A stretch of DNA of 51,451 nucleotides, from NCBI GenBank assembly GCA_964645775.1, contig CAZYBU010000023.1, positions 1-51,451 of the forward strand, in the 5' to 3' direction. The DNA is from CAZYBU01 sp964645775 (GTDB taxonomy: Bacteria; Spirochaetota; UBA4802; UBA5550). The translations under genes and the position numbers were made by a program. The notes beneath the pieces were generated by a model. The model saw only the letters and a list, made by a program, of their open reading frames with translations. It searched no databases and had not been told where the DNA came from. Every line of letters starts with the position of its first letter. Position 1 is the stretch's first letter. Below are positions 7,887 through 16,651 of this stretch, piece after piece.

Positions 7887-9479
7887 ATGAAACGAATTGC
7901 TCTGATAATTGCACTCCTGCTGGTGTTGCTAATTCCCCCTCTCCTTCTCTCGGGATGCGGAGAGAAAAAGCCGACCGGTGAGGTATACCGGATTTCAGAT
8001 GGAAAGGGTGACTGGGGTCTGCCCAATCCCTACCTGCACTATCCCCGGGGACCCGGACATGTTCGAATGAGCTGGGTCTTCGACACCCTGGTCTGGAAAG
8101 ACAGTGACGGCTATGTTCCCCTTATGGCGAAGTCGTGGGACTACGACGCGGATAAGATGGCCTTTACCTTCGAACTGGTAAAGAACGCCACCTGGCATGA
8201 CGGCAAACCGGTAACGGCCGGTGATGTTGTGTTTACTATCAACTATTTTAAAAAACATCCCTATAGCTGGGTCGTCCTCTCCCGGGTGAAGGGGGCCGAA
8301 GCGAAAGGGGACCACACGGTAGTGATTCATCTTTCAAAACCTTACGCTCCCTTTTTCTCCGATGTGGCGGGAACGATGCCGATTCTCCCGGAGCATGTCT
8401 GGAAGGACGTAAAGAATCCGAAGAAGTTTACGGAAAAGGAAGCCTTTGTCGGCAGCGGTCCCTTCAAATTCGTCGAATTCGACCGGGTTAAGGGAACCTA
8501 TATCTACGAAGCCAACCAGAGTTATTACGCCGGGAAGCCTCTTTATAAAAAGCTTGTCTACGTGAAGGGGAACCCGATGGTTAACCTCACGGGAGACAGG
8601 GCGGATACCGCGTCGATCAAGCCGAAGATGAAGAAAAAGCTCGTTTCGGAGGGCTTTGAGGTCATAAAGGGCGAATACGGCTGGAATAAGAAGATGATGA
8701 TTAATCACAGAAAAGAGCCCTTCAGTGACACGAGATTTCGTCAGGCCCTGGCCTACGCCCTGGACCGTGAAGAGATCGTAAAAAAGGCTCATCAGGGTTT
8801 TGGTCGCCCTGCCTCCTTCGGTCTCCTCTCCGTTGATCATCCCCTGTACAATCCGGAGACCCCCGATTATCCCCATAACGTTGATAAGGCGCAGAGTCTC
8901 CTTGAGGAGATGGGATACACGAAGGATGATAAGGGGATGTATCAGAAAAACGGCAAGCCTCTGAAAGTGGAACTTCTTCTCTCCAACATTACCGTAGCCG
9001 GTGAAAAGTCGCCTGATCGGGACGGAGAAATTATCCGGAACCAGCTTGAGAAGGCGGGTATAAAGGTGGAGATGAGGGCCATGGAGCAGGCGATGACCGA
9101 CTCCCTCGTCAAACAGTGGAAGTTTGACCTGGCCATCTCCGGACACGGAGGAATATTTGGAGACGCGAAGATACTCTACGAAATGATCACCTCAGAGGGA
9201 GGGGCCGGTTCCGTAAACAGCGCAAGGTATAACGGCAACGCGAAACTTGTGGAGTTGATTGAAAAACAGATGGAAGAGATGGATCAGGATAAACGGAAAG
9301 AGCTTGTTTTTCAAATTCAGGAACTCTACGCTCGTGACCTTCCGGCTATAAGCCTCTATTATCCGGAAAACCTGGCCGCCTACGATAAATCGAAGGGAGT
9401 GGAGTGGTTCTATACAATGGGAGGTATCTCCAAGGGGATACCCATTGCCCAGAATAAACTTTCTCTTATCGCGAGGTAA
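7887..9479 (+). CDS. Family 5 extracellular solute-binding lipoprotein (peptide/nickel type)
   Basis: A 530-residue DppA/OppA-class binding protein that captures peptides or similar solutes outside the inner membrane and hands them to the permeases. The signal peptide ends in LLLSGC (cysteine about residue 24), giving a lipid-anchored protein. The family shows in DGYVPLMAKSWDY, the WHDGKPVTAGDVVFTIN segment (typical W-x-DG-x-P-x-T-A-x-DV-x-F-S/T) and the C-terminal YPENLAAYDKSKGVEWF. GGAGGAT lies about 10 bases before the ATG. It begins an operon with two permeases and a double ATPase. The ligand cannot be read from the sequence. Confidence 0.92.
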   Translation: MKRIALIIALLLVLLIPPLLLSGCGEKKPTGEVYRISDGKGDWGLPNPYLHYPRGPGHVRMSWVFDTLVWKDSDGYVPLMAKSWDYDADKMAFTFELVKNATWHDGKPVTAGDVVFTINYFKKHPYSWVVLSRVKGAEAKGDHTVVIHLSKPYAPFFSDVAGTMPILPEHVWKDVKNPKKFTEKEAFVGSGPFKFVEFDRVKGTYIYEANQSYYAGKPLYKKLVYVKGNPMVNLTGDRADTASIKPKMKKKLVSEGFEVIKGEYGWNKKMMINHRKEPFSDTRFRQALAYALDREEIVKKAHQGFGRPASFGLLSVDHPLYNPETPDYPHNVDKAQSLLEEMGYTKDDKGMYQKNGKPLKVELLLSNITVAGEKSPDRDGEIIRNQLEKAGIKVEMRAMEQAMTDSLVKQWKFDLAISGHGGIFGDAKILYEMITSEGGAGSVNSARYNGNAKLVELIEKQMEEMDQDKRKELVFQIQELYARDLPAISLYYPENLAAYDKSKGVEWFYTMGGISKGIPIAQNKLSLIAR

Positions 9480-9527
9480 GATAACCTGGCAGCATACCGT
9501 AACACACTTCTCACAAGGAGAAGGAGT

Positions 9528-10457
9528 GTGGCCCTGGCCTCACTCCTTCTCTGCGTTTTTCTGAGTTATTTTATTCCGGCCCTTCTCCCCGGTGATTTTG
9601 TCACGGCCATGTATTCCTCCTCCCACGTGGTCCTCTCCGCCGAGGCGGAGGCGGAACTGAGACGAGAGCTGGACCTGGATACCGGATTTTTCACCTACCT
9701 TTCCCGGCTGGTAAGATTCGACCTCGGGCATTCCTTCTCCACGGATCGTCCGGTTACCCCCCTGGTTCTCCGCGCCCTGATCTGGACCCTGGTTCTGGCC
9801 GGGACGGCCCATATCCTTTCGGCCCTGGCCGGTTTTTTTCTGGGTGTGGAGAGCGCCTGGAGAAAAGGAAGACCGGGAGACAGCTCTATTTTGGCCGGCA
9901 TGACCTTCCTGGAGGGTATACCGGAACTGGCATGGGGCATTCTGTTTCTCATTGTTTTTGCCCTCTCGTTGAAATGGTTCCCTTCCGGTGGAGGGATGAT
10001 CGACTACGGCACCTGGTCGGAAAAAGTGGCCTCTATTCTCTGGTCCGGCGCTCTCCCCCTTTTATCACTTTTTTTATCATATATGCCGGGCCAGTATCTG
10101 ATGATGCGTAACACCATGATTACGGTCCTGGGAGAACCGTACCTGACAGCGGCCCGGGCCCGGGGTATACCGCCGGTAAGGGTGCGGTACCGGCACGCGG
10201 CCCGGAACGCCCTCCTTCCAGGGATCACCAGGCTGGGGCTCCGCCTGGCCTTTATGGTGACCGGTGTGATTGTAGTGGAGGCGGTCTTCGCCTATCCCGG
10301 TATCGGTACCCTTCTCTATGAGGCGGTTGAGGCCCGGGATCTTCCACTTATCCGGGGGATTTTTCTCTTCTCCTCCATATCGGTCCTGGCCATGGTTACC
10401 TTTCTGGATTACGTATACAGAGTGGCCGATCCCCGACTGAAGGAGGGGAATGGGTGA
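9528..10457 (+). CDS. ABC importer permease, DppB/OppB type
   Basis: An inner-membrane permease of at least 309 residues with about six hydrophobic segments. The family's ALLPGDF motif lies near the N-terminus, and the EAA loop that contacts the ATPase is recognisable as YLTAARARGIPPVRVRYRHAARNALLP (about 205-231). The annotated GTG start follows AGGAG at 9516-9520. It lacks the roughly 15 residues that normally precede the first helix; the frame is open upstream to the TAA of the binding-protein gene and would encode a typical arginine-rich N-terminus, so a non-standard upstream start (CTG at 9486) is possible. Confidence 0.9.
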   Translation: MALASLLLCVFLSYFIPALLPGDFVTAMYSSSHVVLSAEAEAELRRELDLDTGFFTYLSRLVRFDLGHSFSTDRPVTPLVLRALIWTLVLAGTAHILSALAGFFLGVESAWRKGRPGDSSILAGMTFLEGIPELAWGILFLIVFALSLKWFPSGGGMIDYGTWSEKVASILWSGALPLLSLFLSYMPGQYLMMRNTMITVLGEPYLTAARARGIPPVRVRYRHAARNALLPGITRLGLRLAFMVTGVIVVEAVFAYPGIGTLLYEAVEARDLPLIRGIFLFSSISVLAMVTFLDYVYRVADPRLKEGNG

Positions 10458-11293
10458 TGCGATTCCCGGGGGATGTTCTTTTTCGAACAGGCGCGAGTCT
10501 TTTTCTTTTTCTTATTCTTCTTTTCCTGGCCGGGGAGTTTCTTGTTTCCGGCAGTCCCTTTGATATGGCCGCGGAACCCTTTCTGCTTCCTTCCTGGACA
10601 CATCCTCTGGGCACCAATGACGGAGGCCAGGATATTTTGGCTTCCCTGGCCCGGGCCGGCTGGAACTCCCTCTTCTTCGGCCTTGTGGCCTCCCTCACGG
10701 CCCTTCTTTTCGGTACCCTGGCCGGCGTTACGGCAGCCGTGAGGGGAGGATGGATAGATATTCTGCTGATGCGGGCCGGAGATACCCTTCTCATGATCCC
10801 CTCCATCATGCTCCTGATACTGGTGTCAGCGGTTATCCGGACGGAACCGATAACTATCGGTATCATCCTGGGATTGATTTCCTGGCCTACCATAGCCCGG
10901 GGCCTTCGGGCCCAGGTCCTGACCCTGATGCAGAAGGGGTACGTCCAGGTTTCCCGGGAAATGGGTGGAGGCCTTATCCATGTGGGTAAGACCCATCTGC
11001 TGCCGGAAATCTATCCCATTATGGTGGTCGCCTTCTCCGCCAAGTTCCGTATGGCCGTTTTTATGGAGGCGACCCTGGCCTTTCTGGGCCTCATGGACCC
11101 GGCCCGCAAGTCCCTGGGGATGATGATCCGTTTCGCCCTTAAATACTATTACCTGGATGCTTTCTGGAACTGGATGATCCCGGTCCTGCTGGTCCTCTCC
11201 CTGCTTATAATGTCGGTCACCTTTATCGCCCTGAGCGTCGAATCGGGTCTGGACCGGAACATTAGATTTCGATCATGGAGCAATGAGCTTTGA
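10457..11293 (+). CDS. ABC importer permease, DppC/OppC type
   Basis: A 278-residue second permease subunit with an N-terminal helix, the LPSWTHPLGTNDGGQDIL periplasmic motif typical of DppC (about 50-67), further helices, and the EAA loop GYVQVSREMGGGLIHVGKTHLLPEI. The ATG at 10457 overlaps the dppB-like stop as TGATG and follows AAGGAGGGG, so translation is probably coupled. The shape and length fit the family. It pairs with the preceding gene product to form the transmembrane channel. Confidence 0.92.
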   Translation: MRFPGDVLFRTGASLFLFLILLFLAGEFLVSGSPFDMAAEPFLLPSWTHPLGTNDGGQDILASLARAGWNSLFFGLVASLTALLFGTLAGVTAAVRGGWIDILLMRAGDTLLMIPSIMLLILVSAVIRTEPITIGIILGLISWPTIARGLRAQVLTLMQKGYVQVSREMGGGLIHVGKTHLLPEIYPIMVVAFSAKFRMAVFMEATLAFLGLMDPARKSLGMMIRFALKYYYLDAFWNWMIPVLLVLSLLIMSVTFIALSVESGLDRNIRFRSWSNEL

Positions 11294-13077
11294 AATTTGA
11301 AATAAACGACCTTACGGTACAGTATTCCGAGGACCATCACACCATCCTCGCTCTCGAGAATGTCTCCCTCACTGTGGAGCCGGGAGGATGCACGGCCCTC
11401 CTGGGAGAGTCCGGTTCCGGAAAGACGACCCTTGCCCGGGCGGCGATCGGTATCCTGCCGAATACGGCCACGGTTACCGGCTCCCTTCGCCTTGATGACA
11501 GGGAAATTCTCGGTATGCCGGAGGATTCGATGCGTGCCCTGCGTCACAGGTCGATTGCTCTCGCCTTTCAGGAGGCCTCCTCCCTGAATCCCCTTCACAG
11601 GATCATTGACCAGGTGGCCGAACCGCTGGTGGTGCATGGACTGGCCTCCCGGCCGGAGGCGGTAGAGATGGCCCGGGAACATCTCCAAAACTGGAATGTG
11701 GACGAGGAACTGACCGGGCGGTTCCCTTCGGAGCTGAGCGGTGGTCAGGCCCAGAGGGCGGTACTGGCCCTGGCAACGGTCTGTGATCCGCCGGTCCTTC
11801 TTCTGGACGAGCCCTCTTCAAGCATGGACGCCCTTTCGGTCCGCTGGCTGGAGGGGAAAATCGAACAGTACCGGAGAAAAGGTACTGCCATCCTGCTCGT
11901 GTCCCACGACCTGGCCTTTGCCTCCCGTCTGGCGGACCGGGTCTATTCCCTTTACCTGGGTCAGATCATGGAGAAGCTTCCGGGGAAAGATCTTATGGAT
12001 GACCCTTTTCACCCCTATACGCTCGGTCTTGTCCGGTCGTGGCCCGGCCTGGCCCGGACCCGGGACCTGGGAGGAATACGGGGTGACCCCGTCTACCGGA
12101 ACGTGCATCGTCACAGGACGAACCGCGGGGAACAGGAACATGTTCATGTTCAGGAGGCGGGAAGCGTACACAGCGACGGCCATCCCCTGACAACGGGCTG
12201 TATATTTCGGGATCGATGCACCCAGGCCGTGGATGATTGTTCCCTGGGCGAGGTCGGGTTCTTCGAACGGGAGGGACACAGCGTTCGATGTATCCGGAAA
12301 GGAATCGTCGATATTGTAGACCTGCAGGGGCTTCGCAGGTATTACGGAGAGAGCCCCGCCCTGGACGGTGTAAGCCTCAATATTCGTTCCGGCGAGGTCC
12401 TGGCCGTGGTGGGAAGGAGCGGTTCCGGGAAGACAACCCTGGCCCGCTGCCTTATGGGCACCCTCCGGCCTGATGAAGGAGTCATCACCTACAGGGGAAG
12501 GCCTCTGAGCGATTGGCTTGCGAAAGGAAGGATCGCCATGTCCGGGGAGATGGCCATGGTTCATCAGGACCCCTCAACGGCGTTGAACCGGAGACTTACG
12601 GTATTCGAAGCCCTGATGGAACCCCTCCGGATTCAGAAATGGAACGATAGGGAATCGATCCGGAAAGAAGTCGACAGGATCCTGGCGGCGGTGCGTCTTC
12701 CCGGCGACGGGCCTTTCCTGGACCTGCATGTCGGTTCCCTTAACGCCGGCGCTCTCCAGCGTCTCGCCATTGCCCGTGCCCTGATCCTTCGGCCCAGACT
12801 TCTTATTGCTGATGAGCCGACCAGTTCCCTGGACCCGAGCGTGCAGGCCAAAATACTGAAGATGCTCATGGAGCTTCAGGTTGAGGAGGGACTGACCCTT
12901 CTTTTTATTACTCATGATCTGGGTCTGGCCCGGAGGGTAGCGGACCGGGTGGCTGTCCTTGAACATGGAAGACGTGTGGAGTTCGCGCCGGCTGAGCGAA
13001 TCTTCCGGCATCCGGAACATCCGGTTACCCGTTCCCTTCTGGGGGAACCGGTTTCAGAAAAAAACTGCTTGCCCTGA
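11290..13077 (+). CDS. Fused double ATPase (DppD-DppF type) of the peptide importer
   Basis: A 595-residue protein with two nucleotide-binding domains in one chain. Domain 1 has Walker A GESGSGKT (39-46), signature LSGGQ (149-153), Walker B VLLLDEP (169-175) and a cysteine-containing oligopeptide/HPY tail (GCIFRDRC). Domain 2 has Walker A GRSGSGKT (375-382) and Walker B LLIADEP (504-510) but LNAGA (484-488) where LSGGQ is expected. In an ABC dimer the signature of one domain closes the other's ATP site, so site 1 may be degenerate. The TTG start at 11290 overlaps the upstream stop by four bases. Confidence 0.92.
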   Translation: MKFEINDLTVQYSEDHHTILALENVSLTVEPGGCTALLGESGSGKTTLARAAIGILPNTATVTGSLRLDDREILGMPEDSMRALRHRSIALAFQEASSLNPLHRIIDQVAEPLVVHGLASRPEAVEMAREHLQNWNVDEELTGRFPSELSGGQAQRAVLALATVCDPPVLLLDEPSSSMDALSVRWLEGKIEQYRRKGTAILLVSHDLAFASRLADRVYSLYLGQIMEKLPGKDLMDDPFHPYTLGLVRSWPGLARTRDLGGIRGDPVYRNVHRHRTNRGEQEHVHVQEAGSVHSDGHPLTTGCIFRDRCTQAVDDCSLGEVGFFEREGHSVRCIRKGIVDIVDLQGLRRYYGESPALDGVSLNIRSGEVLAVVGRSGSGKTTLARCLMGTLRPDEGVITYRGRPLSDWLAKGRIAMSGEMAMVHQDPSTALNRRLTVFEALMEPLRIQKWNDRESIRKEVDRILAAVRLPGDGPFLDLHVGSLNAGALQRLAIARALILRPRLLIADEPTSSLDPSVQAKILKMLMELQVEEGLTLLFITHDLGLARRVADRVAVLEHGRRVEFAPAERIFRHPEHPVTRSLLGEPVSEKNCLP

Positions 13078-13119
13078 CGCGCCCTCCGAAAGGATGCTCG
13101 CCTCTGTGTGAGGTGAACC

Positions 13120-13422
13120 ATGGAAGGAGCGGAACGGAGCTATTTGAAAAAGGCGGCCCATCACCTGGACCCGGTTGTCATGGTGGGCCAGAAAGGGCTG
13201 ACGAATTCGCTTATACAGGCTACGCGGGACGAACTTGAACGGCGCGAACTGATTAAGGTCCGTTTCGTGGATCACAAAGATGATAAAGGCGACCTGGCCC
13301 GGAAGCTTTCCCTGGAGGCGAAGGCCGACCTTGTGGGCCTTATCGGAAACACAGCCATCCTTTACCGTGAGAACCCGGACCCTGAAAAACGTGTCATACG
13401 ATTGCCGAAGCGGCGGGCTTGA
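13120..13422 (+). CDS. yhbY: YhbY-family CRM-domain RNA-binding protein
   Basis: A 100-residue protein that is essentially one CRS1-YhbY (CRM) domain. The GQKGLT loop (about 24-29), the GxxG-type motif of the fold, and the C-terminal GNTAILYRENPD are characteristic. YhbY binds pre-50S ribosomal particles and is thought to help large-subunit assembly. The ATG follows GAGGTGAA. It lies 42 bases after the importer operon and may be read through from it; asd downstream has its own promoter. Confidence 0.92.
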   Translation: MEGAERSYLKKAAHHLDPVVMVGQKGLTNSLIQATRDELERRELIKVRFVDHKDDKGDLARKLSLEAKADLVGLIGNTAILYRENPDPEKRVIRLPKRRA

Positions 13423-13447
13423 CGATTTCTGCCCTGATGTCTATACT
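13419..13447 (+). promoter_or_regulatory. Sigma70-type promoter of asd
   Basis: TTGACG (13419-13424) and TATACT (13442-13447) are separated by exactly 17 bases. The predicted start of transcription near 13454 leaves a short leader with GGAGGAA before the asd ATG at 13468. Confidence 0.75.
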
Positions 13448-13467
13448 ATTAATCACTGGAGGAACCG

Positions 13468-14478
13468 ATGAAACCATATAATCTTGTAATAATGGGCGCC
13501 ACGGGGGCCGTGGGTGTTGAGTTCAGGAAGATACTTCAGCAGCGAAATTTCCCCATCGACCGGGTTCGCTTCCTGGGCAACAGCACTGTGGGGCAGACCG
13601 TGGAATTCGGCGACCGGAAGGTGACCGTTGAGGCCGTAGAGGATGGTTGCTTCGACGGTTTCGATCTTGCTCTCTTTTCGGCCGGGGGGAGCATCAGTGA
13701 AAAGGTGGCGAAAAAGGCGGTTGAAGCGGGATGCGTGGTTGTGGACAACAGTTCCGCCTGGCGCATGGACCCGGAGGTTCCCCTTGTCGTGCCGGAGGTG
13801 AACCCGGACGATGTTTCATGGCACAGAGGGATTATCGCCAATCCGAACTGCTCCACCATACAGATGGTGGTGGCCCTGAAAACGCTGCATGACGCGGCGA
13901 AGATCAGGCGGGTCGTCGTCAGCACCTACCAGGCGGTTTCCGGCAGCGGTCTCAAGGCCGTTGAGGAATGCAAAACCCAGTCCAGGGATATGCTGGATGG
14001 GACCCCTCCTCGGGCGAATGTCTATCCCCATCCCATCGCGTTTAACGCCCTCCCGCATATCGACGTCTTTCTTGAGAACGACTATACGAAGGAAGAGATG
14101 AAGATGGTAAATGAGACCGCCAAAATCCTTGATCCTTCCATCCGTCTGACGGCCACAACCGTCCGGGTACCGGTCCTCTACGGGCACTCCGAGTCGATCA
14201 ACATTGAGACGGAAAAACCCCTCACCGCGGGTGAAGCGAAAAGGATACTCGCCGATGCACCCGGGGTCACCCTTGTCGACGATCCCGCGAACAACAGGTA
14301 TCCCCTGGCCATAGATGCCGCAGGAAAGGACGATGTTTTCGTGGGCCGAATTCGGCAGGATGAGTCCATTGAAAGAGGACTTAACCTCTGGGTCGTATCG
14401 GATAATATCCGGAAAGGCGCGGCCCTTAACACGGTCCAGATCGCGGAACTGTTGCATGAAAGAGGAATGCTGGGATAA
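13468..14478 (+). CDS. asd: Aspartate-semialdehyde dehydrogenase
   Basis: This enzyme reduces aspartyl-4-phosphate to aspartate semialdehyde with NADPH, the branch point to lysine/diaminopimelate, threonine and methionine. The 336-residue product has the N-terminal GATGAVG dinucleotide motif (10-16), the SAGGSISEK segment, the catalytic cysteine C128 in NPNCSTIQM, STYQAVSGSG, and the later PVLYGHSES active-site histidine region. Length matches the bacterial enzyme. It is preceded by its own promoter and GGAGGAA ribosome site. Confidence 0.96.
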   Translation: MKPYNLVIMGATGAVGVEFRKILQQRNFPIDRVRFLGNSTVGQTVEFGDRKVTVEAVEDGCFDGFDLALFSAGGSISEKVAKKAVEAGCVVVDNSSAWRMDPEVPLVVPEVNPDDVSWHRGIIANPNCSTIQMVVALKTLHDAAKIRRVVVSTYQAVSGSGLKAVEECKTQSRDMLDGTPPRANVYPHPIAFNALPHIDVFLENDYTKEEMKMVNETAKILDPSIRLTATTVRVPVLYGHSESINIETEKPLTAGEAKRILADAPGVTLVDDPANNRYPLAIDAAGKDDVFVGRIRQDESIERGLNLWVVSDNIRKGAALNTVQIAELLHERGMLG

Positions 14479-14572
14479 GCTTGACCCGCCCTGTTTTATG
14501 GTTTACTTTTTATCTGTCTGGAACGACAATAAACTATAGCACAGGGTATATTGATACGGGTAGCCGACCGGC

Positions 14573-16297
14573 ATGAAAAAGCTTGCTTTATATTTCGACC
14601 CGAAGGCGAAGAAGGTCTTCGTTGATAAGGTGGATGAAGAGGGTAACAAGAAGACCTTTCTGTCATCGCCTCATAACTTCGTGTATGCCTCGGAAATCGT
14701 GGCTCGTGTTATCGAATATGATGATGAGGAACAGATCCCTACCCGTCTTGATCCGGGATCTGATTACTACAACATAGTAAATTATGTCTCGATTAAGACC
14801 GGCTCCGCTCTCTATTATGATGAAATGGAGAAGGCTTACAAAGCCGCGGAATACGGTTTTGTCGTATTTGACGGAAAGACCCTCAATCTATTACCTCTTC
14901 TTAAAATAAACCGGGAGAAGACGAAGGCCTTTCTTACGGTTTTCCCGACCAAATTCTCCCGCATACCGACTGTCCGGGATATCGATGAAATGCTTCAGGA
15001 GAGAAACATTCTGGCCCGGGTGAGCGAGAAGGCTCTGAAAGAGCAGTTAGACGCCATAAATCCCGAGGAGAAGAAGGTCCACAGGCTGCTTGTGGCCCAG
15101 GGCAAGGAACCGGTCAACGGCCGGGATGAATACTATATGCCCCTCATGAATATCGATAAGAAGGCGGGAGAGATCCTGGCCGACGGTCGCATTGACTTCA
15201 AGGAAGTAGGTTCGATTATCCAGGTTTCAAAGGACCAGGAAATTCTTGAGCGGTATCCGCCGGTGAAACCGGCCGACGGATACGATGTGTACGGAGATAA
15301 GATCCCATCCGAGGTGGAACCTCCCCATGGGTATAAACGGGGAGAGAACATCGTCCAGTCCGGAAAGGATGAGAACATTTTCGTGGCCGCGCTTGACGGC
15401 TGCCTTGAGGTGGACAAGAGGAACATCTCCGTACTCCCCATGGCCATTATAAAGCATGACGTGGACTACGAAAGCGGGAATATCGATTTTAACGGGTCGG
15501 TGCATGTGAAGGGTTCCGTCCTTGCGGGATTCTCCGTGAAGGCGACCGGGGACATTATCATCGAGAATAACGTGGATGACGGCCTTATTGAGGCAGGAGG
15601 CGATATAACCGTTAAGCTCGGTATCGTTGGAAAGGGGCAGGCCCGGGTCATAGCCGGCGGCGCCCTGACAGCCAAGTATCTGCTTAATGCGAAAGTCGAG
15701 GCCGTTAACGAGATCACAGTTGAGGACTCCATTATTAACTGTGACGTTTTTTCGAACAAGTCGATTAACCTGGTGGCGAAGCAGGGTAAAATTATTGGAA
15801 GCACCGCCACGGCCCTGTATCGAATAACGGTCAATGTTTCAGGTTCCCCCAACTACACGGAGACCACCCTCTCCGTGGGAAGAAATCTCTTTATCGAACG
15901 GGAGCTGGAAGAGCTCAGGAAAAAGATAGGTGAACGGCGGAAATCCGTGGAAGAAATTATGCGCAAGCTCAAGGTAAGCTTTGGCGAGGGCATGTTTGAA
16001 AATCCCAAGGAATTTATCAGCATCCTGCCTCCCGTAAAGAAAAAGAACGCTCTGCTTCTTTTGAAGGAGTTGGGAGAGGGGAACAAGGAACTGAAGACCC
16101 TTGTGGAAGAGAGCAAGAATGTCCAGGAGAGACTTAAACTGGATCAGGAACCGGTGGTTATCATCACGGACAAGGTCTTTCCCGGTTCGGTCATCAATAT
16201 TAAGAAAAGCGTTCGAAAAATAGATAAAGAGCTGCAAAACGTCCGTTTTTACGAGGACCCGGACGAAAGGGCCATCCGTTTTACTTCCGCCAGCTGA
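14573..16297 (+). CDS. FapA/DUF342-family protein
   Basis: A 574-residue soluble protein of the DUF342 (flagellar assembly protein A) family. The N-terminal part (1-180) is alpha/beta; the DGYDVYGDKIP segment (about 235-245) is a hallmark; residues 290-430 carry repeated glycine/valine strands (SVKATGDIIIENNV, AGGDITVKLGIVG, GKIIGSTATALY) that form a short right-handed beta-helix; the C-terminal 130 residues are a charged coiled coil. In other bacteria family members affect motility or cell shape, but the molecular role is unclear. No flagellar gene adjoins it here. The ATG lies 8 bases after a weak purine-poor stretch, so the start is slightly uncertain. Confidence 0.88.
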   Translation: MKKLALYFDPKAKKVFVDKVDEEGNKKTFLSSPHNFVYASEIVARVIEYDDEEQIPTRLDPGSDYYNIVNYVSIKTGSALYYDEMEKAYKAAEYGFVVFDGKTLNLLPLLKINREKTKAFLTVFPTKFSRIPTVRDIDEMLQERNILARVSEKALKEQLDAINPEEKKVHRLLVAQGKEPVNGRDEYYMPLMNIDKKAGEILADGRIDFKEVGSIIQVSKDQEILERYPPVKPADGYDVYGDKIPSEVEPPHGYKRGENIVQSGKDENIFVAALDGCLEVDKRNISVLPMAIIKHDVDYESGNIDFNGSVHVKGSVLAGFSVKATGDIIIENNVDDGLIEAGGDITVKLGIVGKGQARVIAGGALTAKYLLNAKVEAVNEITVEDSIINCDVFSNKSINLVAKQGKIIGSTATALYRITVNVSGSPNYTETTLSVGRNLFIERELEELRKKIGERRKSVEEIMRKLKVSFGEGMFENPKEFISILPPVKKKNALLLLKELGEGNKELKTLVEESKNVQERLKLDQEPVVIITDKVFPGSVINIKKSVRKIDKELQNVRFYEDPDERAIRFTSAS

Positions 16298-16313
16298 TTC
16301 TCTCAGAATATAT

Positions 16314-16344
16314 TTGACAAATGTGCTTCTCTGCTGGCTATATG
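16314..16344 (+). promoter_or_regulatory. Candidate promoter of tatA
   Basis: TTGACA (16314-16319) is an exact -35. CTATAT (16338-16343) or TATATG (16339-16344) can serve as -10 with 18 or 19 base spacing. Confidence 0.5.
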
Positions 16345-16378
16345 ACACATTCGAAGCGTGTCGTTAATGGAGGTTGAT

Positions 16379-16549
16379 ATGATCGGAGGTCTGGGTATTC
16401 CCGAGCTGGTCATCATATTTCTGATTGTTCTTGTTCTCTTTGGAGCCGGCAAGATACCGAAGATCGCCAAGGATATCGGCGGCGGTATCAGGGAGTTCAA
16501 GAAGTCCCTGAATTCTGAGGAAAACGAAAACAAGGAAGAACAGAAATAA
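16379..16549 (+). CDS. tatA: Twin-arginine translocase subunit TatA/TatE
   Basis: A 56-residue protein with the canonical TatA plan: a short periplasmic N-terminus with GIPELVII, one membrane helix (about 8-24), the FGAGKIPKIAKDIGGGIREFKK hinge plus amphipathic helix, and an acidic tail. TatA multimers form the pore for folded proteins with twin-arginine signals. The ATG at 16379 follows GGAGG at 16369-16373; a weaker upstream start exists. tatC is not adjacent, so the gene is separate from the rest of the system. Confidence 0.94.
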   Translation: MIGGLGIPELVIIFLIVLVLFGAGKIPKIAKDIGGGIREFKKSLNSEENENKEEQK

Positions 16550-16599
16550 ACAACCGGGCTGAGAACCGGTAATGATGCTTGAGGAAAGTAAAAAAACAG

Positions 16600-16624
16600 G
16601 ACCCCGGTTGCGAAAACCGGGGTC
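16600..16624. terminator. Terminator-like hairpin between tatA and the Lrp/AsnC gene
   Basis: GACCCCGGTT (16600-16609) pairs perfectly with AACCGGGGTC (16615-16624) around a 5-base loop. On the plus strand it is followed only by TGATGTTTATC, a weak U-tract, while the seven A before it would give a good U-tract on the minus strand. It probably reduces read-through from tatA. Confidence 0.55.
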
Positions 16625-16651
16625 TGATGTTTATCTGGAAAGGAGTATTTC

